Positions 26,040 to 35,733 of a stretch of DNA of 64,000 bases are shown here, one piece after another; the stretch's first letter is position 1; each line of letters opens with the position of its first letter. Under the pieces are notes generated by a model. The model worked only from the letters and a program-made list of their open reading frames with translations, was not told where the DNA came from and did no database searches. Source of the DNA: Persicobacter sp. CCB-QB2 (lineage in GTDB: Bacteria > Bacteroidota > Bacteroidia > Cytophagales > Cyclobacteriaceae). A program made the position numbers and the translations under genes. The stretch lies in NCBI RefSeq assembly GCF_001274635.1, contig NZ_LBGV01000001.1, positions 2,356,001 to 2,420,000 of the forward strand, written 5' to 3'.

Positions 26040-28970
26040 TTATACCAAAGCCTCATACAAAATCTCCACCGGATGCTTCGCAATTCTATTCGTCCCATCC
26101 TTGATCTGATGACGGCAACTTGTTCCGGTAGCAGCAATCAAGACCTCCTCCGGTTGTTGTCTAACCGTAGGAAACAAAACAAGTTCACCGATTTTCATGG
26201 ACAGCTCGTAATGCTCTTTTTCATAACCAAACGAACCAGCCATTCCACAACATCCGGAAGGAATCGCCTCCACTGTATAGCCCGCAGGGAAAGACAAAAT
26301 GCGCTTGGAGGGCACCAAACTGGAGACTGCCTTCTGCTGGCAATGTCCGTGCAGTTTTATTTTCTTAACTTCCTTTGTAAACAGATCCTTGTTGATCTTC
26401 CCGGCTTCCATCTCCCGATCCAAGAATTCATCAATCATTAATGCATTTTGCCCCAATTGTCTGGCCACTTCTTGCTGTGTTCCTCTGAGCAAGTCAGGAT
26501 ATTCATCCCGGAAAGTCAGAATTGCAGAGGGCTCCAGGCCTACCAACGGGGTTTTCTCATCAATCAGTTTGGAAAAGGTATTGACATTTTGCTCCGCCAG
26601 ATTTTTTGCCTTTCTCAAAAATCCTTTGGATAGATAGGAACGTCCGGACGCCACATGCTTGGGCATCAACACTTCATAGCCCAATCGTTCTAACAGCTTA
26701 ATGGCTGTCTGCCCGATAGGCGTATCATTATAGTTCGTAAACTCATCACAGAAGAAATAGACCTTCCCGTTCGGCGCGGGAGTCACCGGTTTTGGGCGTT
26801 TTTCAAACCAATTTCTTAGCGTAGTGGAATGTAATTTGGGAATGGATCGCTCTTTGGCAAAACCACTACCAGCTTTGAAAATGGATGAAGTCAGTGAATT
26901 AGACACCACAAAATTATATAGGCCGGGCACTAAGGACGCCAATTGATTGGCACTGTCTACATTAGCAATCAATTTGGAACGGAAAGGAGCGCCATTGGCA
27001 TCGTAGTATTGCTGCAGAAACTCCGCCTTGATTTTTCCAATATCCACATTGGACGGACATTCCGATTTACAGCCTTTGCAGGAAAGGCATAGATCCAACA
27101 CTTCTTTGATTTCTTCACTATCAAATCGGTTGGCCTTTGGATTATTATTCAAAACCTCCCGAAGAATATTGGCTCTTGCACGGGTGGAGTTTTTCTCCTC
27201 CCGGGTGGCCATATAGGAAGGGCACATCGTCCCACCTGACTTATAAGATTTGATACAAATGGCCGTACCATTACAGTTCTCCGCCGCCCGAACTACCCCA
27301 TGCACATCCGAAAAATCTAGGATAGTCTCAATCTCCGGCGTTTCATGGCCCGGCTCAAAGCGCAGGCTGCTGTTCATCCTGGGCGTCTCCACAATTTTAT
27401 TCGGGTTGAAAATACCTTTCGGGTCCCATAGTAGTTTTACCTGCTTCACCAACTCATAGTTTTGCTCCCCGATCATATAAGGAATAAACTCTCCCCGCAA
27501 ACGCCCATCCCCGTGCTCTCCACTCAAAGAACCTTTATATTTCTTCACCAAAACGGCAATTTCCTGCGCTATTGTGCGGAACATCTCATTCCCTTCTTTG
27601 GTCTTGAGGTTCAAAATAGGACGTAAATGCAATTCCCCGGATCCGGCATGTGCATAATGCACACAGCTCAGCTCATACTTTTTCAGCACTTCGTTAAAAT
27701 CGCGGATATAAGCCGGTAAATCGGCCACATCTACTGCGGTATCTTCAATCACCGGAGCGGGCTTCGTATCTCCCGGCATATTGGACAACAAACCCAGTCC
27801 GGCTTTTCGCAAAGCCCATACTTTTTTACAATCCTCTCCCTGAATCAATGGAAAATGATAGCCTAATCCTGCTTCCTCAAAATCTTTCAGCAAATCCTCA
27901 TAGACCTGTTCTACTTCCGCTTGAGTATTTCGAGAAATGTCAACGGCTAAAATGGCTCCCGGATCTCCTTTCACAAAAAAGCGATAAGGGGAGTACATTT
28001 TACTATTGGCCGTACAATCCAAAATGAACTGATCCATCAGTTCGGAAGCCCAAAGGTCATGTTTCAGGGCAATCAAATTTCCCCGAAGTGACTCATCTAC
28101 GGAGTCAAAATGGATGGCCACCAAAGCTTGCTCTGCCGGAGGCAAGGGTGCACATTGGAGGGTAATTTCATAAATCAAAGCCAGTGTCCCCTCAGAACCG
28201 GCAATCAGATCACAAAAATTGAACTTTTTTTCCGTATCCGTAAAAGGAGCGGTTTCCAATAATAAGTCAATGGCGTAACCCGTATTTCGACGCGGGATGG
28301 AAGGCTTGGGAAATTCCTTTCGAATTTCTTCCTGATGCTCCGGCACCGAAAGCATTTCCCTCACGCCCCGGTAAATGGTCGCTTCCAAACTGTCTCCTTC
28401 ACATTTTTGCTCAAAATCTTTAAGGCTTAAAGCCTCAAAAGTCACATCCGATCCATCGGCTAATAATGCTTTGACTTGTACCAACTGGTCGCGGGCAGAA
28501 CCATAAACAATGGAGTTGGAACCACAGGAATTATTCCCTACCATTCCGCCAATCATCGCACGGCTGGCGGTGGAAGTTTCAGGTCCGAAGAATAAACCTT
28601 GCGGTCGTAAATGCATATTCAGGACATCCCGAATAACACCGGGCTGGACGGTCACCTGCTTTTTCTCCGGATCAACGGAAAGGATCTGGTCAAAATTTTT
28701 GGAAACATCCACTACCAGGCCGGCACCCACTACCTGTCCGGCCAAGGAAGTTCCGGCAGTTCGGGGAATCAGCGGGATTTGATGTTCATCAGCAAAACGA
28801 ACCAGGGTCAACAGATCTGCTTTTCCTTTAGGCAAAGCCACGCCAAGGGGCATTTCCCGATAGGCAGAAGCATCGGTTGCATAAAGTTTGCGCATTATCT
28901 CGTCATAATGTAAATCTCCCTGTAGTTTTTGAGCCAATTGTTCCAACAATTCCACTTGCTGCCTTTTCAT
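26040..28970 (-). CDS. FAD-linked oxidase / Fe-S oxidoreductase fusion (GlcD-GlcF type)
   Basis: The 976-residue protein joins a GlcD-like FAD domain to a GlcF-like iron-sulfur part. The FAD-binding region has PRTAGTSLAGQVVGAGLVVDV near residue 75; the FAD-linked oxidase C-terminal domain covers about 260-500. A [4Fe-4S] ligand cluster CLSCKGCKSECP appears near residue 620, and the C-terminal CCG-type domain has HGHCQQKA and SGCCGMAGSFG. Such fusions oxidise 2-hydroxyacids such as D-lactate or glycolate (YdiJ-like, Dld-II type) and pass electrons on; the exact substrate cannot be read from sequence. It is transcribed alone. Confidence 0.92.
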   Translation of the reverse strand: MKRQQVELLEQLAQKLQGDLHYDEIMRKLYATDASAYREMPLGVALPKGKADLLTLVRFADEHQIPLIPRTAGTSLAGQVVGAGLVVDVSKNFDQILSVDPEKKQVTVQPGVIRDVLNMHLRPQGLFFGPETSTASRAMIGGMVGNNSCGSNSIVYGSARDQLVQVKALLADGSDVTFEALSLKDFEQKCEGDSLEATIYRGVREMLSVPEHQEEIRKEFPKPSIPRRNTGYAIDLLLETAPFTDTEKKFNFCDLIAGSEGTLALIYEITLQCAPLPPAEQALVAIHFDSVDESLRGNLIALKHDLWASELMDQFILDCTANSKMYSPYRFFVKGDPGAILAVDISRNTQAEVEQVYEDLLKDFEEAGLGYHFPLIQGEDCKKVWALRKAGLGLLSNMPGDTKPAPVIEDTAVDVADLPAYIRDFNEVLKKYELSCVHYAHAGSGELHLRPILNLKTKEGNEMFRTIAQEIAVLVKKYKGSLSGEHGDGRLRGEFIPYMIGEQNYELVKQVKLLWDPKGIFNPNKIVETPRMNSSLRFEPGHETPEIETILDFSDVHGVVRAAENCNGTAICIKSYKSGGTMCPSYMATREEKNSTRARANILREVLNNNPKANRFDSEEIKEVLDLCLSCKGCKSECPSNVDIGKIKAEFLQQYYDANGAPFRSKLIANVDSANQLASLVPGLYNFVVSNSLTSSIFKAGSGFAKERSIPKLHSTTLRNWFEKRPKPVTPAPNGKVYFFCDEFTNYNDTPIGQTAIKLLERLGYEVLMPKHVASGRSYLSKGFLRKAKNLAEQNVNTFSKLIDEKTPLVGLEPSAILTFRDEYPDLLRGTQQEVARQLGQNALMIDEFLDREMEAGKINKDLFTKEVKKIKLHGHCQQKAVSSLVPSKRILSFPAGYTVEAIPSGCCGMAGSFGYEKEHYELSMKIGELVLFPTVRQQPEEVLIAATGTSCRHQIKDGTNRIAKHPVEILYEALV

Positions 28971-29322
28971 AGTATGTCGGGGTAAAGTATTGATTTCTTA
29001 AAAAAATAGATCATCCGATTCGAAATTACCAATCAAATGAACCAAGCCTTGAAATTGCAATAAAATTCCACTCAAGACAAATCCTGCCTTTGATTTCCCT
29101 GCATTTTTACGCTTTCCAACAATTTAGGAATCCCCTTTTAAATTTCCATTGCTGTAGGACGATTTGATCTATGCTTATCCTTTTCCACACCAATTGAGAT
29201 TGAAATTCCTCTAAAAAACCCATAGCCGCCTAAATTCAATGCAAAAAGTCCCCAAAAGGTGCCATATCCCCTTCAGAATATATAAATTGCCTGTTACTGA
29301 CATTAAATTATTTTTCTCGGGT

Positions 29323-29796
29323 ATGAAAAAGCAATTCCTCCTTTTCACTGGTCTGATATTAACGCTCTTTATGCTGGGTGGCTGCTCAGCGGCTAAGAAA
29401 GCCCGAACAAAGAAAATCAATACCGTCATTTCCACTGCCCGATCATACCGGGGTACGCCTTACCGTTGGGGCGGCACTACCCGCGCCGGCATGGACTGTT
29501 CAGGCCTGTTGATCAATTCCTTTGGCGCTGTAGGAATCGATATCCCAAGAACCTCTGCCGAACAGGCGAAGGAAGGGAAAAAAGTAAGCATGAATGAATT
29601 GAAAAAGGGTGATTTGGTCTTTTTTGCCACGGGCAAGAAAAAAAGAAAAATCACCCACGTGGGATTGGTGACAGAAGTCAAAGGCAAGGAACGTACGATG
29701 TTTATTCACTCTTCCAGCAGCCTGGGCGTGGTCGAAACCAACATTTACTCCGATTACTTTAAAAAACGCTTCCGATTCGGTCGCCGGATTATTTAA
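29323..29796 (+). CDS. NlpC/P60 family lipoprotein
   Basis: The frame opens at 29239, but the ATG at 29323 starts a proper lipoprotein signal (lipobox LGGC, C21). The mature protein is a single NlpC/P60 cysteine peptidase domain with the catalytic C59 in MDCSGL, a histidine in THVGLV and a second polar residue in FIHSSSS. These enzymes cut the D-Glu to diamino-acid bond of peptidoglycan stem peptides. The size and architecture resemble E. coli Spr/MepS. No operon partner is close. Confidence 0.92.
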   Translation: MKKQFLLFTGLILTLFMLGGCSAAKKARTKKINTVISTARSYRGTPYRWGGTTRAGMDCSGLLINSFGAVGIDIPRTSAEQAKEGKKVSMNELKKGDLVFFATGKKKRKITHVGLVTEVKGKERTMFIHSSSSLGVVETNIYSDYFKKRFRFGRRII

Positions 29797-29880
29797 AAAA
29801 GACGAGTTTCTGCCTTACTTTATATAAAAGTAAGCAAAACCATGATTTTAAAGGGCTTTGCCCGAACTTCTCCCGAAAAA

Positions 29881-32800
29881 TCATTTCAGCGTAAAACTAA
29901 TGAGCAAGACATCATCCACCTGATCTTCCTGCCCTTTCCATTCCTCAAATGCCTGAATAAAGGGAGTGGCCTCTAAAAATTGAGGTTTTGTATTCAAAAT
30001 GAGTTCCTCCAAACGTTTCTGTCCAAACTTCCGATTATCCGGCCCTCCAAATTGGTCAGTAAGCCCATCGGAAAACAGGAAAAATGAAGTGGCGGCAGCA
30101 TACTGAAATTCACACTGTGAAAAAGGAATATCCTTTCGTAAAAAAACTTCTCCTATTGACCTCCGTGCCCCTTTATATTTATGCAGCACCCCATTTTCCA
30201 AAACCCAAAGGGGACGCTTGGCACCAGAAAACTTCACTTTTCTTTCCTTGGGATCAATGAAGCAGAGGGCCAGCTCCAAGCCTTCCTGCAGGAATGGATT
30301 ATCATTTTTCATCAGGCGAGTAAACTCCTGATCCACGATTTCCATCACTTCCTTTGGCTCGCTTACAGCCTTCAATTTTATCGTCTCCCGAATCAATACA
30401 TTGGCAATAGAAGACACCAAAGCACCTGGCACTCCATGTCCCGTACAATCTCCTGCCGCTAATATAAACTGTTGGTCACCATAAGGCATGACCAGATAAA
30501 AGTCTCCTCCTACTTTGGTTTTGGGTCGGAACAGTACGAAATACCGATCCACATAGCGCAACAATTCTTTCGCTTTTGGCAGACTGGCCCTTTGTAATCG
30601 CGCCCCATATTTAAGATCTCTTTCCATCTGCTGATTCTGCAGGCGGATGGCTTTTGCTTGCAATTCCAAATGCTCCGTTTGTTTTTTCAGCAACTCATTT
30701 TTCCTTAAAATGGCCGAAGTACGAAGCGCCACCTTTTCTTCTAATATGCTGTTTTCTCGCTTGAACCGATACGAGAACCACTTTCCTCCTGCAATAAACA
30801 ATCCGCCGACCAGCATCACATAAATTAGATAAGCATACCATTGACGATAAACCGGTGGCTGAATAAGGAGACTCCTATTATTGGTAGGGCCAACCTCCCC
30901 AAAGATATTCATGGCCTCAATCTCAATTTCATATTCGCCCTCAAAAAGATTTTCAATGATCATTTGAGTTTTATATGACCAATCTGACCAGCTAGAGTGA
31001 CCAGCAATGCGATAACGATATTTATGCGGCATAGTGTTATCCCCAACCACCCCATAATTTAACCTGATGGGCAGACTATCATAAGGCATCTGAAAACTAT
31101 AATAATCCTCCCCCGAAAGCACTTCCGACCTTCCACTATTGAGGTATTCCATGTTCAAAAACTGAGGCTGGCGCTCCTGGAGGCTAATATTAAATATGGA
31201 AGTATGTAAACCAAATAGGCCAAAGCTTCCGCCCATCCAAAAATACCCCTGTTTCCCTTTGGGAACTCCGGAAGTCATTTTCCCAAATGAAAGTCCGGCC
31301 ATGGACCAGTCACTTTTCAAAAATCGCTGCTGCTCCGAATCCCACTGACTCATCCAAAACTCTTCCTCCTCTCGGTCAAAACTGTTCAGGACTACTTTTC
31401 GGTCTCCCCGATCCACCGGATAAACCCGAATGGTTTTAGGGAAAGATTTCAGGTACTCAAACTCCTGCTTACGGTAATCATATTTCCAAAGCGCCTTGTC
31501 CCGAATGAATAAATCTTCTCCTACCATTTGGCTCAGAATTAAATCAAAACCCGCGGTTTGTTTTTGCCGGGAAAAAAAACGGCTATGAACTTTTAAAGAA
31601 TCCGGAGCAATAAACTTTAGCTGCAAAAAACCCAGATCCGCATTCCGGTGCCCGACCCATAGCTGATACAGGAATTCCCCCTGATGAGCAGCCGGGATAA
31701 TGCGGTTTGGAATTCCGGGCCAGCCACCTGAAAACCACCATCGCTGAGGGCCGGCATTGGACAATTCATAAATTTCAAAATTTTCCCTACGGGCAATCAG
31801 TAACCATTCCTTTTGCCACTTTCTAAAAATATGAAAGCTTAAAACCTCGGTACGATTGAGCAGAAAAGGCAGTAAACCCAATTCTTCAGACCAGTTAAAA
31901 AGCCCTTCCTCCGTCAGAATCAGCAAGCCCATTTGTTGGCTCCATTGAAACTGCAGCACCTCTCCCATTTTCCTATTCAGAATTTCAATTTTTGGAGCCA
32001 TATTGTCTGCCCCCTCCAATATCCGTCCAAACTGTTCTTGTGTTCCGAAATACACTGTATCCGGAGAATAGCGGAACAAAGTAGTCACCATACCCTGAAA
32101 TTGTCCCCCTTCCGGAAATACGAAAAAGGTCCTGCCATTATTCCGTACCTGAGAAACGCCCTTGGCATGGACCACCCAGGAAATCCCCTGTGGATCATTG
32201 TATAGGTCAGCAATTCGTCCGGAACTCAGCCCTTCTTTCCTTCCCAAGGCTCGTAGTAATTGCCCCTGTAAATTAAAATACAACAACCCACGCCTTTTGG
32301 AAAAAAAAATAATTTGATCTTTATTCAGTAGCGCTCCCCCTTCTAAGACCCCTAGCCTCCGACTTCCTTTCCACAATTGGCGCTCCCCGCTTTGTGGGAA
32401 ATAATCCCAAATATGATCATTGGGTCCCATTTGTCCGGCAATAATCCAACGTTCTTCATTCACCGGGAAAATAGCGGCAATCCGTTTGTCCGAAAAAAAT
32501 GCACCCCGCTTAAATAAGCGCTCCCGCCCCTTGAAGTAATAGTGAAAATGTCGGGCAGACCGTAAAATTAAATGATCCCCGAACAGAAAAACTCGTTTTA
32601 TCTTTTTCTGAATGGCAATGGCTCGCCACTGCGGAGCGTCCAGGGCTCTAATCAATAAGTACTTTTCTGTATTGAAATAAACTTCACCCCGGTGGACTAA
32701 ACACTGACGCACATCCTTAAAATCACGTAGGGAATCCGGTAATTCCTCCACTAAGGAGACTAATTGAAACCCCTTTTCAGGCTGATACCGCAATTTCCCG

Positions 32801-33123
32801 AGCGTCCCCATTCCACCGTAAAAAACTTCCCGATGCTCTACTGAGGCTCCTACCGATCGGATAGGTTGCGGTATCCCATTATTGATCAGCGTCCAAAAAG
32901 AACCATCATATCGCAAAACACCTTCCGCATTGGCAAAAAATAAATAGCCCTGATCGTTTTGGGCAATATCCCGATTCTCGGCAGAGCCGGAATAATCCGC
33001 TCCCGGGCCATATTCCTTCAAAATATCAAAATGCACCCTTTGTGCCATTGCCGGTGTGGCAATCCATAAAAGCAAGCATAGTAAGAAGGAAAATAGGTAC
33101 ATATAAAAAAAGCTCAGGTGCAT
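29881..33123 (-). CDS. Membrane sensor with beta-propeller, Y_Y_Y domain and SpoIIE-type phosphatase
   Basis: The protein (about 1080 residues) starts best at the ATG at 33123, giving a signal peptide ending in AMAQ; an upstream TTG at 33129 is also in frame. A large periplasmic part resembles two-component-regulator propellers and ends in a Y_Y_Y domain (NYGVVGDNTMPHKYRYRIAG). One membrane helix (VYRQWYAYLIYVMLVGGLF) near residue 770 and a coiled coil lead to a PP2C-like SpoIIE domain with GGDFY, AAGDCTGHGVPG and LFSDGLTDQ, the metal-binding acidic residues of this fold. An extracellular signal controlling serine/threonine dephosphorylation, probably of an anti-sigma-antagonist, is inferred; no such partner is nearby. 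Confidence 0.9.
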   Translation of the reverse strand: MHLSFFYMYLFSFLLCLLLWIATPAMAQRVHFDILKEYGPGADYSGSAENRDIAQNDQGYLFFANAEGVLRYDGSFWTLINNGIPQPIRSVGASVEHREVFYGGMGTLGKLRYQPEKGFQLVSLVEELPDSLRDFKDVRQCLVHRGEVYFNTEKYLLIRALDAPQWRAIAIQKKIKRVFLFGDHLILRSARHFHYYFKGRERLFKRGAFFSDKRIAAIFPVNEERWIIAGQMGPNDHIWDYFPQSGERQLWKGSRRLGVLEGGALLNKDQIIFFSKRRGLLYFNLQGQLLRALGRKEGLSSGRIADLYNDPQGISWVVHAKGVSQVRNNGRTFFVFPEGGQFQGMVTTLFRYSPDTVYFGTQEQFGRILEGADNMAPKIEILNRKMGEVLQFQWSQQMGLLILTEEGLFNWSEELGLLPFLLNRTEVLSFHIFRKWQKEWLLIARRENFEIYELSNAGPQRWWFSGGWPGIPNRIIPAAHQGEFLYQLWVGHRNADLGFLQLKFIAPDSLKVHSRFFSRQKQTAGFDLILSQMVGEDLFIRDKALWKYDYRKQEFEYLKSFPKTIRVYPVDRGDRKVVLNSFDREEEEFWMSQWDSEQQRFLKSDWSMAGLSFGKMTSGVPKGKQGYFWMGGSFGLFGLHTSIFNISLQERQPQFLNMEYLNSGRSEVLSGEDYYSFQMPYDSLPIRLNYGVVGDNTMPHKYRYRIAGHSSWSDWSYKTQMIIENLFEGEYEIEIEAMNIFGEVGPTNNRSLLIQPPVYRQWYAYLIYVMLVGGLFIAGGKWFSYRFKRENSILEEKVALRTSAILRKNELLKKQTEHLELQAKAIRLQNQQMERDLKYGARLQRASLPKAKELLRYVDRYFVLFRPKTKVGGDFYLVMPYGDQQFILAAGDCTGHGVPGALVSSIANVLIRETIKLKAVSEPKEVMEIVDQEFTRLMKNDNPFLQEGLELALCFIDPKERKVKFSGAKRPLWVLENGVLHKYKGARRSIGEVFLRKDIPFSQCEFQYAAATSFFLFSDGLTDQFGGPDNRKFGQKRLEELILNTKPQFLEATPFIQAFEEWKGQEDQVDDVLLISFTLK

Positions 33124-33137
33124 ACCCAAGCTTTACT

Positions 33138-33154
33138 GATCACCGAAGGTGATC
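33138..33154. promoter_or_regulatory. Short inverted repeat in the leader of the sensor-phosphatase gene
   Basis: GATCACC and GGTGATC are separated by three bases, 15 bases before the minus-strand start codon at 33123. It could be an operator half-site pair or a small hairpin next to the ribosome site. Confidence 0.35.
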
Positions 33155-33522
33155 TCCCCTTATTTGATTAATTCAATTGTAAAAAAGGACAAATTTTGAG
33201 AACGGGCAAGCAGTAAACATTATTTCTTTCAATATTTTTTGCTATTGAAAAAATGTATTAGTATTGCGCCCCAAAATTATTCCTGCCCCTTTCTTACCCT
33301 TTTGGGAATTATCGTTAAGGGAATTGGCCTGAATACACTGGTTTATCCTAACAATCAATATTACTTTTCCGGCGCCTATTTGTTCAATCCCCTTTTCATG
33401 CCAAGGGAAGGTTTGGACATAAAACTGAAATCCCCCAATTATTCACGACTAGGAGCCTGTCGGATTATAATCGACTTCACTAAAATCACAAAATATTATT
33501 ATGGCCATAAATTGGACGTTCA

Positions 33523-33611
33523 GGGCTTTTTCACAAAAAGCTAGATCAGCCATTCAATACCTTATATTGAATAATTAATTGTTTCTTTTTCATTTTTTCT
33601 TGATAAAAAAT
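33523..33611 (+). repeat. Family-2 element, left-end fragment
   Basis: GGGCTTTTTCACAAAAAGCT, then CATTCAATACCTTATATTG, then GTTTCTTTTTCATTTTTTC follow the left ends of the copies at 21854 and, inverted, 62934. The match stops at about 33611 (TTGATAAAAAA). Confidence 0.75.
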
Positions 33612-33997
33612 GGAAAAGGATTTGTGGAGGTTGGGTTGGTGTTGAGGATTTTAACCACCAATTGCACGAATTTACTGGAATTATTTTTTTGGAGGAGTCT
33701 GCTATTGTGCTATTCTATTACAACGATCGGTGTTGCTTAATTTGTAACTGTGAGGCTGGGATGTTGGTGAGATTTTATTAGCCACAGATTTCACAAATTA
33801 ACACGAATTAATTTTAAGGTGGATTGGGTGTTGGATGCATCCCATCTCCCTATTGTTACAGCGAGCATCTCGAGCATCACCAAGACCAACCACTAAATCG
33901 TATAGTCCTGTGGATTGGTCGTAATCGCCGCCGGACTTCCACACTAAACCGCTGAAAACCGTGTGCGCAGACCACGGCCAGTGTTTTATAATACCGA

Positions 33998-34185
33998 AAC
34001 CCCAAATTATTCACTGCTACATTTATCACATTACCTTAAGCAGCTTAAGCTTGTCAGTATTGGTTTTACTCATTTTTTTAGCCCCAAATTTGGGCTATAA
34101 AAAAATCGACTGGACCGAATATAGTACACTAACCATAAGCGAGTTGAAGCAATTCACTAGATCTAGCAGCGAATAATTTGGCTTA
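33998..34185. repeat. Family-1 repeat, symmetric a-a' copy
   Basis: The left end reads CCCCAAATTATTCACTGC and the right end is its inverted counterpart GCAGCGAATAATTTGGCTTA; the centre is GCCCCAAATTTGGGC at 34081-34095. Unlike the copy at 5573, both sides look like the a half in opposite orientation. Confidence 0.78.
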
Positions 34186-34402
34186 AATTTGATTTCAGAC
34201 AGAAAGGAAGGCAATTGGTGTGATAAAGGAAATTAAGGCGGATTAAGGAGCGAACGCTCATGCGATTTCCGATATTAGCGAACATCAAGACGAACGGTGA
34301 GACCATTAGTGAACCGGTTTGTTCATTCCCGTGGCATTCTGTTGATAATTCCACCTCAGCGATAGAAAAAGAAATATGCTTTTATTCAAAGCATAGCGAA
34401 TG

Positions 34403-34433
34403 TTTGCAGGGGTAGGCGCAAATCCCTAACTTG
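34403..34433 (+). promoter_or_regulatory. Promoter of the FKBP lipoprotein gene
   Basis: TTTG at 34403-34406 and TAACTTG at 34427-34433 are spaced by 20 bases, fitting the Bacteroidota housekeeping promoter (TTTG-N17-23-TAnnTTG form). The ATG follows 38 bases later. Confidence 0.48.
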
Positions 34434-34471
34434 CCCTTTATTCTCAAATATTGTAATTCAACGATTAACAT

Positions 34472-35647
34472 ATGCGCTTTCTTAAGCAATTCGCATTTCT
34501 TTTTGTAATGGCTTCGGGACTGCTATCCTGTTCCGAAAACCCCAGACCTGACGAAACCACGGAGCGTAACCGTGAGCAGGACACCAAAATGGGTCTTTTA
34601 ATGGAAACCCTGTATGAGGACGATTTCACCCGTTTTGGGGAAGGCTTATATAAACATACCGAAGTGGCCAATGAAAGCGGTGGTACGGTAGCTTCCGGAG
34701 AACTGGTGGCGGTCTATTACGAACTATGGACCATAGAAGAAAATGAGGCCGGCCAGTATGAGGAAGGGCACCTGATTGAGAAACTGGTACAAACGGAAGT
34801 AGATGGACGAATGAAAAACATCAAAACTTCGGTAGTATTCTCTGAAGGCGAAAGAGAAATTGTGAAAGAAGAGGATGATCCCCTGATCTTTCAGGTGGGC
34901 TCCGGAAATACTTTCCCGCTGACCTTTAATTATATCGCAGACAATATGCGCGAAAATGAGGAGGTCAGTTTTTACCTGACCGGGCAATACGGTTATGGCA
35001 CTTATTCTTACCATAAAATTGGTGTAACAAGATGGCAGCCATTAAAATTAAAAATTCGCGTAGCAGAGCTTTTTGATGAGGAAGGTTTCGAAAAATTTGA
35101 GGAAAACCGCATTCTGAGAGAAATTGATCGTGATCGTGCTTATTATGAAGAAAACTTTCTGGAATTCACCGAAGTAAGCATTACTGAAAACGGCACACAC
35201 GTCTATACTCTGAACCGTGACACCATCAGGAATCAGGAAGATACCATTCAAAGAAAAGCAAAAGTGGATATTGATTATACCGGACGCTTGTTCCGCTTCG
35301 ATTCACTGGTATTCGATACCTCCATTGAGGATACCGCCCGCACCTGGGATCTGTACTCTGCGGGAAGAACCTATGAGCCTTTCAATTTTGAGGTGGGAGT
35401 TGGTTCCGTAATTACGGGTTGGGATGAAGCCATGGTGGAATTATTCAAATATGAATTGGCGGTATTGTATATCCCTTCTACCTCTTCCTATGGGGGAACT
35501 GCACAAGGCGGACGACTGGTAATCCCTGAATTCCTTAGAGAGGATTTAGAAAATAATTCAAATATAACGATCGGAAATCTGATCAAACCCTGGGATCCAT
35601 TAAAGTTCTCTATAGAAGTGGTGGAAGTCGATAATCCGGAGGAATAA
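34472..35647 (+). CDS. FKBP-type peptidyl-prolyl isomerase-like lipoprotein
   Basis: The 391-residue protein has the lipobox LLSC with C20 as the lipidated residue. Two FKBP-like halves are visible: a degenerate one at about residues 75-195 and a better one at about 250-385 (VDIDYTGRLF, FDTSIEDTA, FEVGVGSVITGWDEAM, YIPSTSSYGG). The second half retains the GWDEA motif and the Y/G-rich loop. Similar lipoproteins in Bacteroidota belong to the gliding-motility GldI neighbourhood of families, but I would not assign that name. Likely a periplasmic folding helper for outer-membrane or secreted proteins. Confidence 0.85.
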   Translation: MRFLKQFAFLFVMASGLLSCSENPRPDETTERNREQDTKMGLLMETLYEDDFTRFGEGLYKHTEVANESGGTVASGELVAVYYELWTIEENEAGQYEEGHLIEKLVQTEVDGRMKNIKTSVVFSEGEREIVKEEDDPLIFQVGSGNTFPLTFNYIADNMRENEEVSFYLTGQYGYGTYSYHKIGVTRWQPLKLKIRVAELFDEEGFEKFEENRILREIDRDRAYYEENFLEFTEVSITENGTHVYTLNRDTIRNQEDTIQRKAKVDIDYTGRLFRFDSLVFDTSIEDTARTWDLYSAGRTYEPFNFEVGVGSVITGWDEAMVELFKYELAVLYIPSTSSYGGTAQGGRLVIPEFLREDLENNSNITIGNLIKPWDPLKFSIEVVEVDNPEE

Positions 35648-35662
35648 ATAACAAAACTCAAA

Positions 35663-35695
35663 GGGTGTTGCTTTCATGAGTAACACCTTTTTTTT
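35663..35695 (+). terminator. Terminator of the FKBP lipoprotein gene
   Basis: GGTGTTGCT pairs with AGTAACACC (one G-T pair) and is followed by eight T residues. Confidence 0.88.
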
Positions 35696-35733
35696 GCATA
35701 AGGGAAAAGCCCTGATTTTAGTACCATTATAGT

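Larger units (their letters stand above)
33155..34402. other. Gene-free stretch with repeat debris
   Basis: About 1.25 kb has no gene I can support. It contains a partial family-2 element (33523-33611), a family-1-like terminus near 33434 (CCCCAATTATTCAC), a stretch CCACAGATTTCACAAATTAA at 33782 of a kind common as debris in Bacteroidota, and a complete symmetric family-1 copy (33998-34185). The small frame at 33239-33544 lacks coding character. Confidence 0.6.

Noticed and set aside
33239-33544. 101-codon frame in the repeat region
   Set aside because: No ribosome site, no recognisable family and it overlaps repeat fragments.
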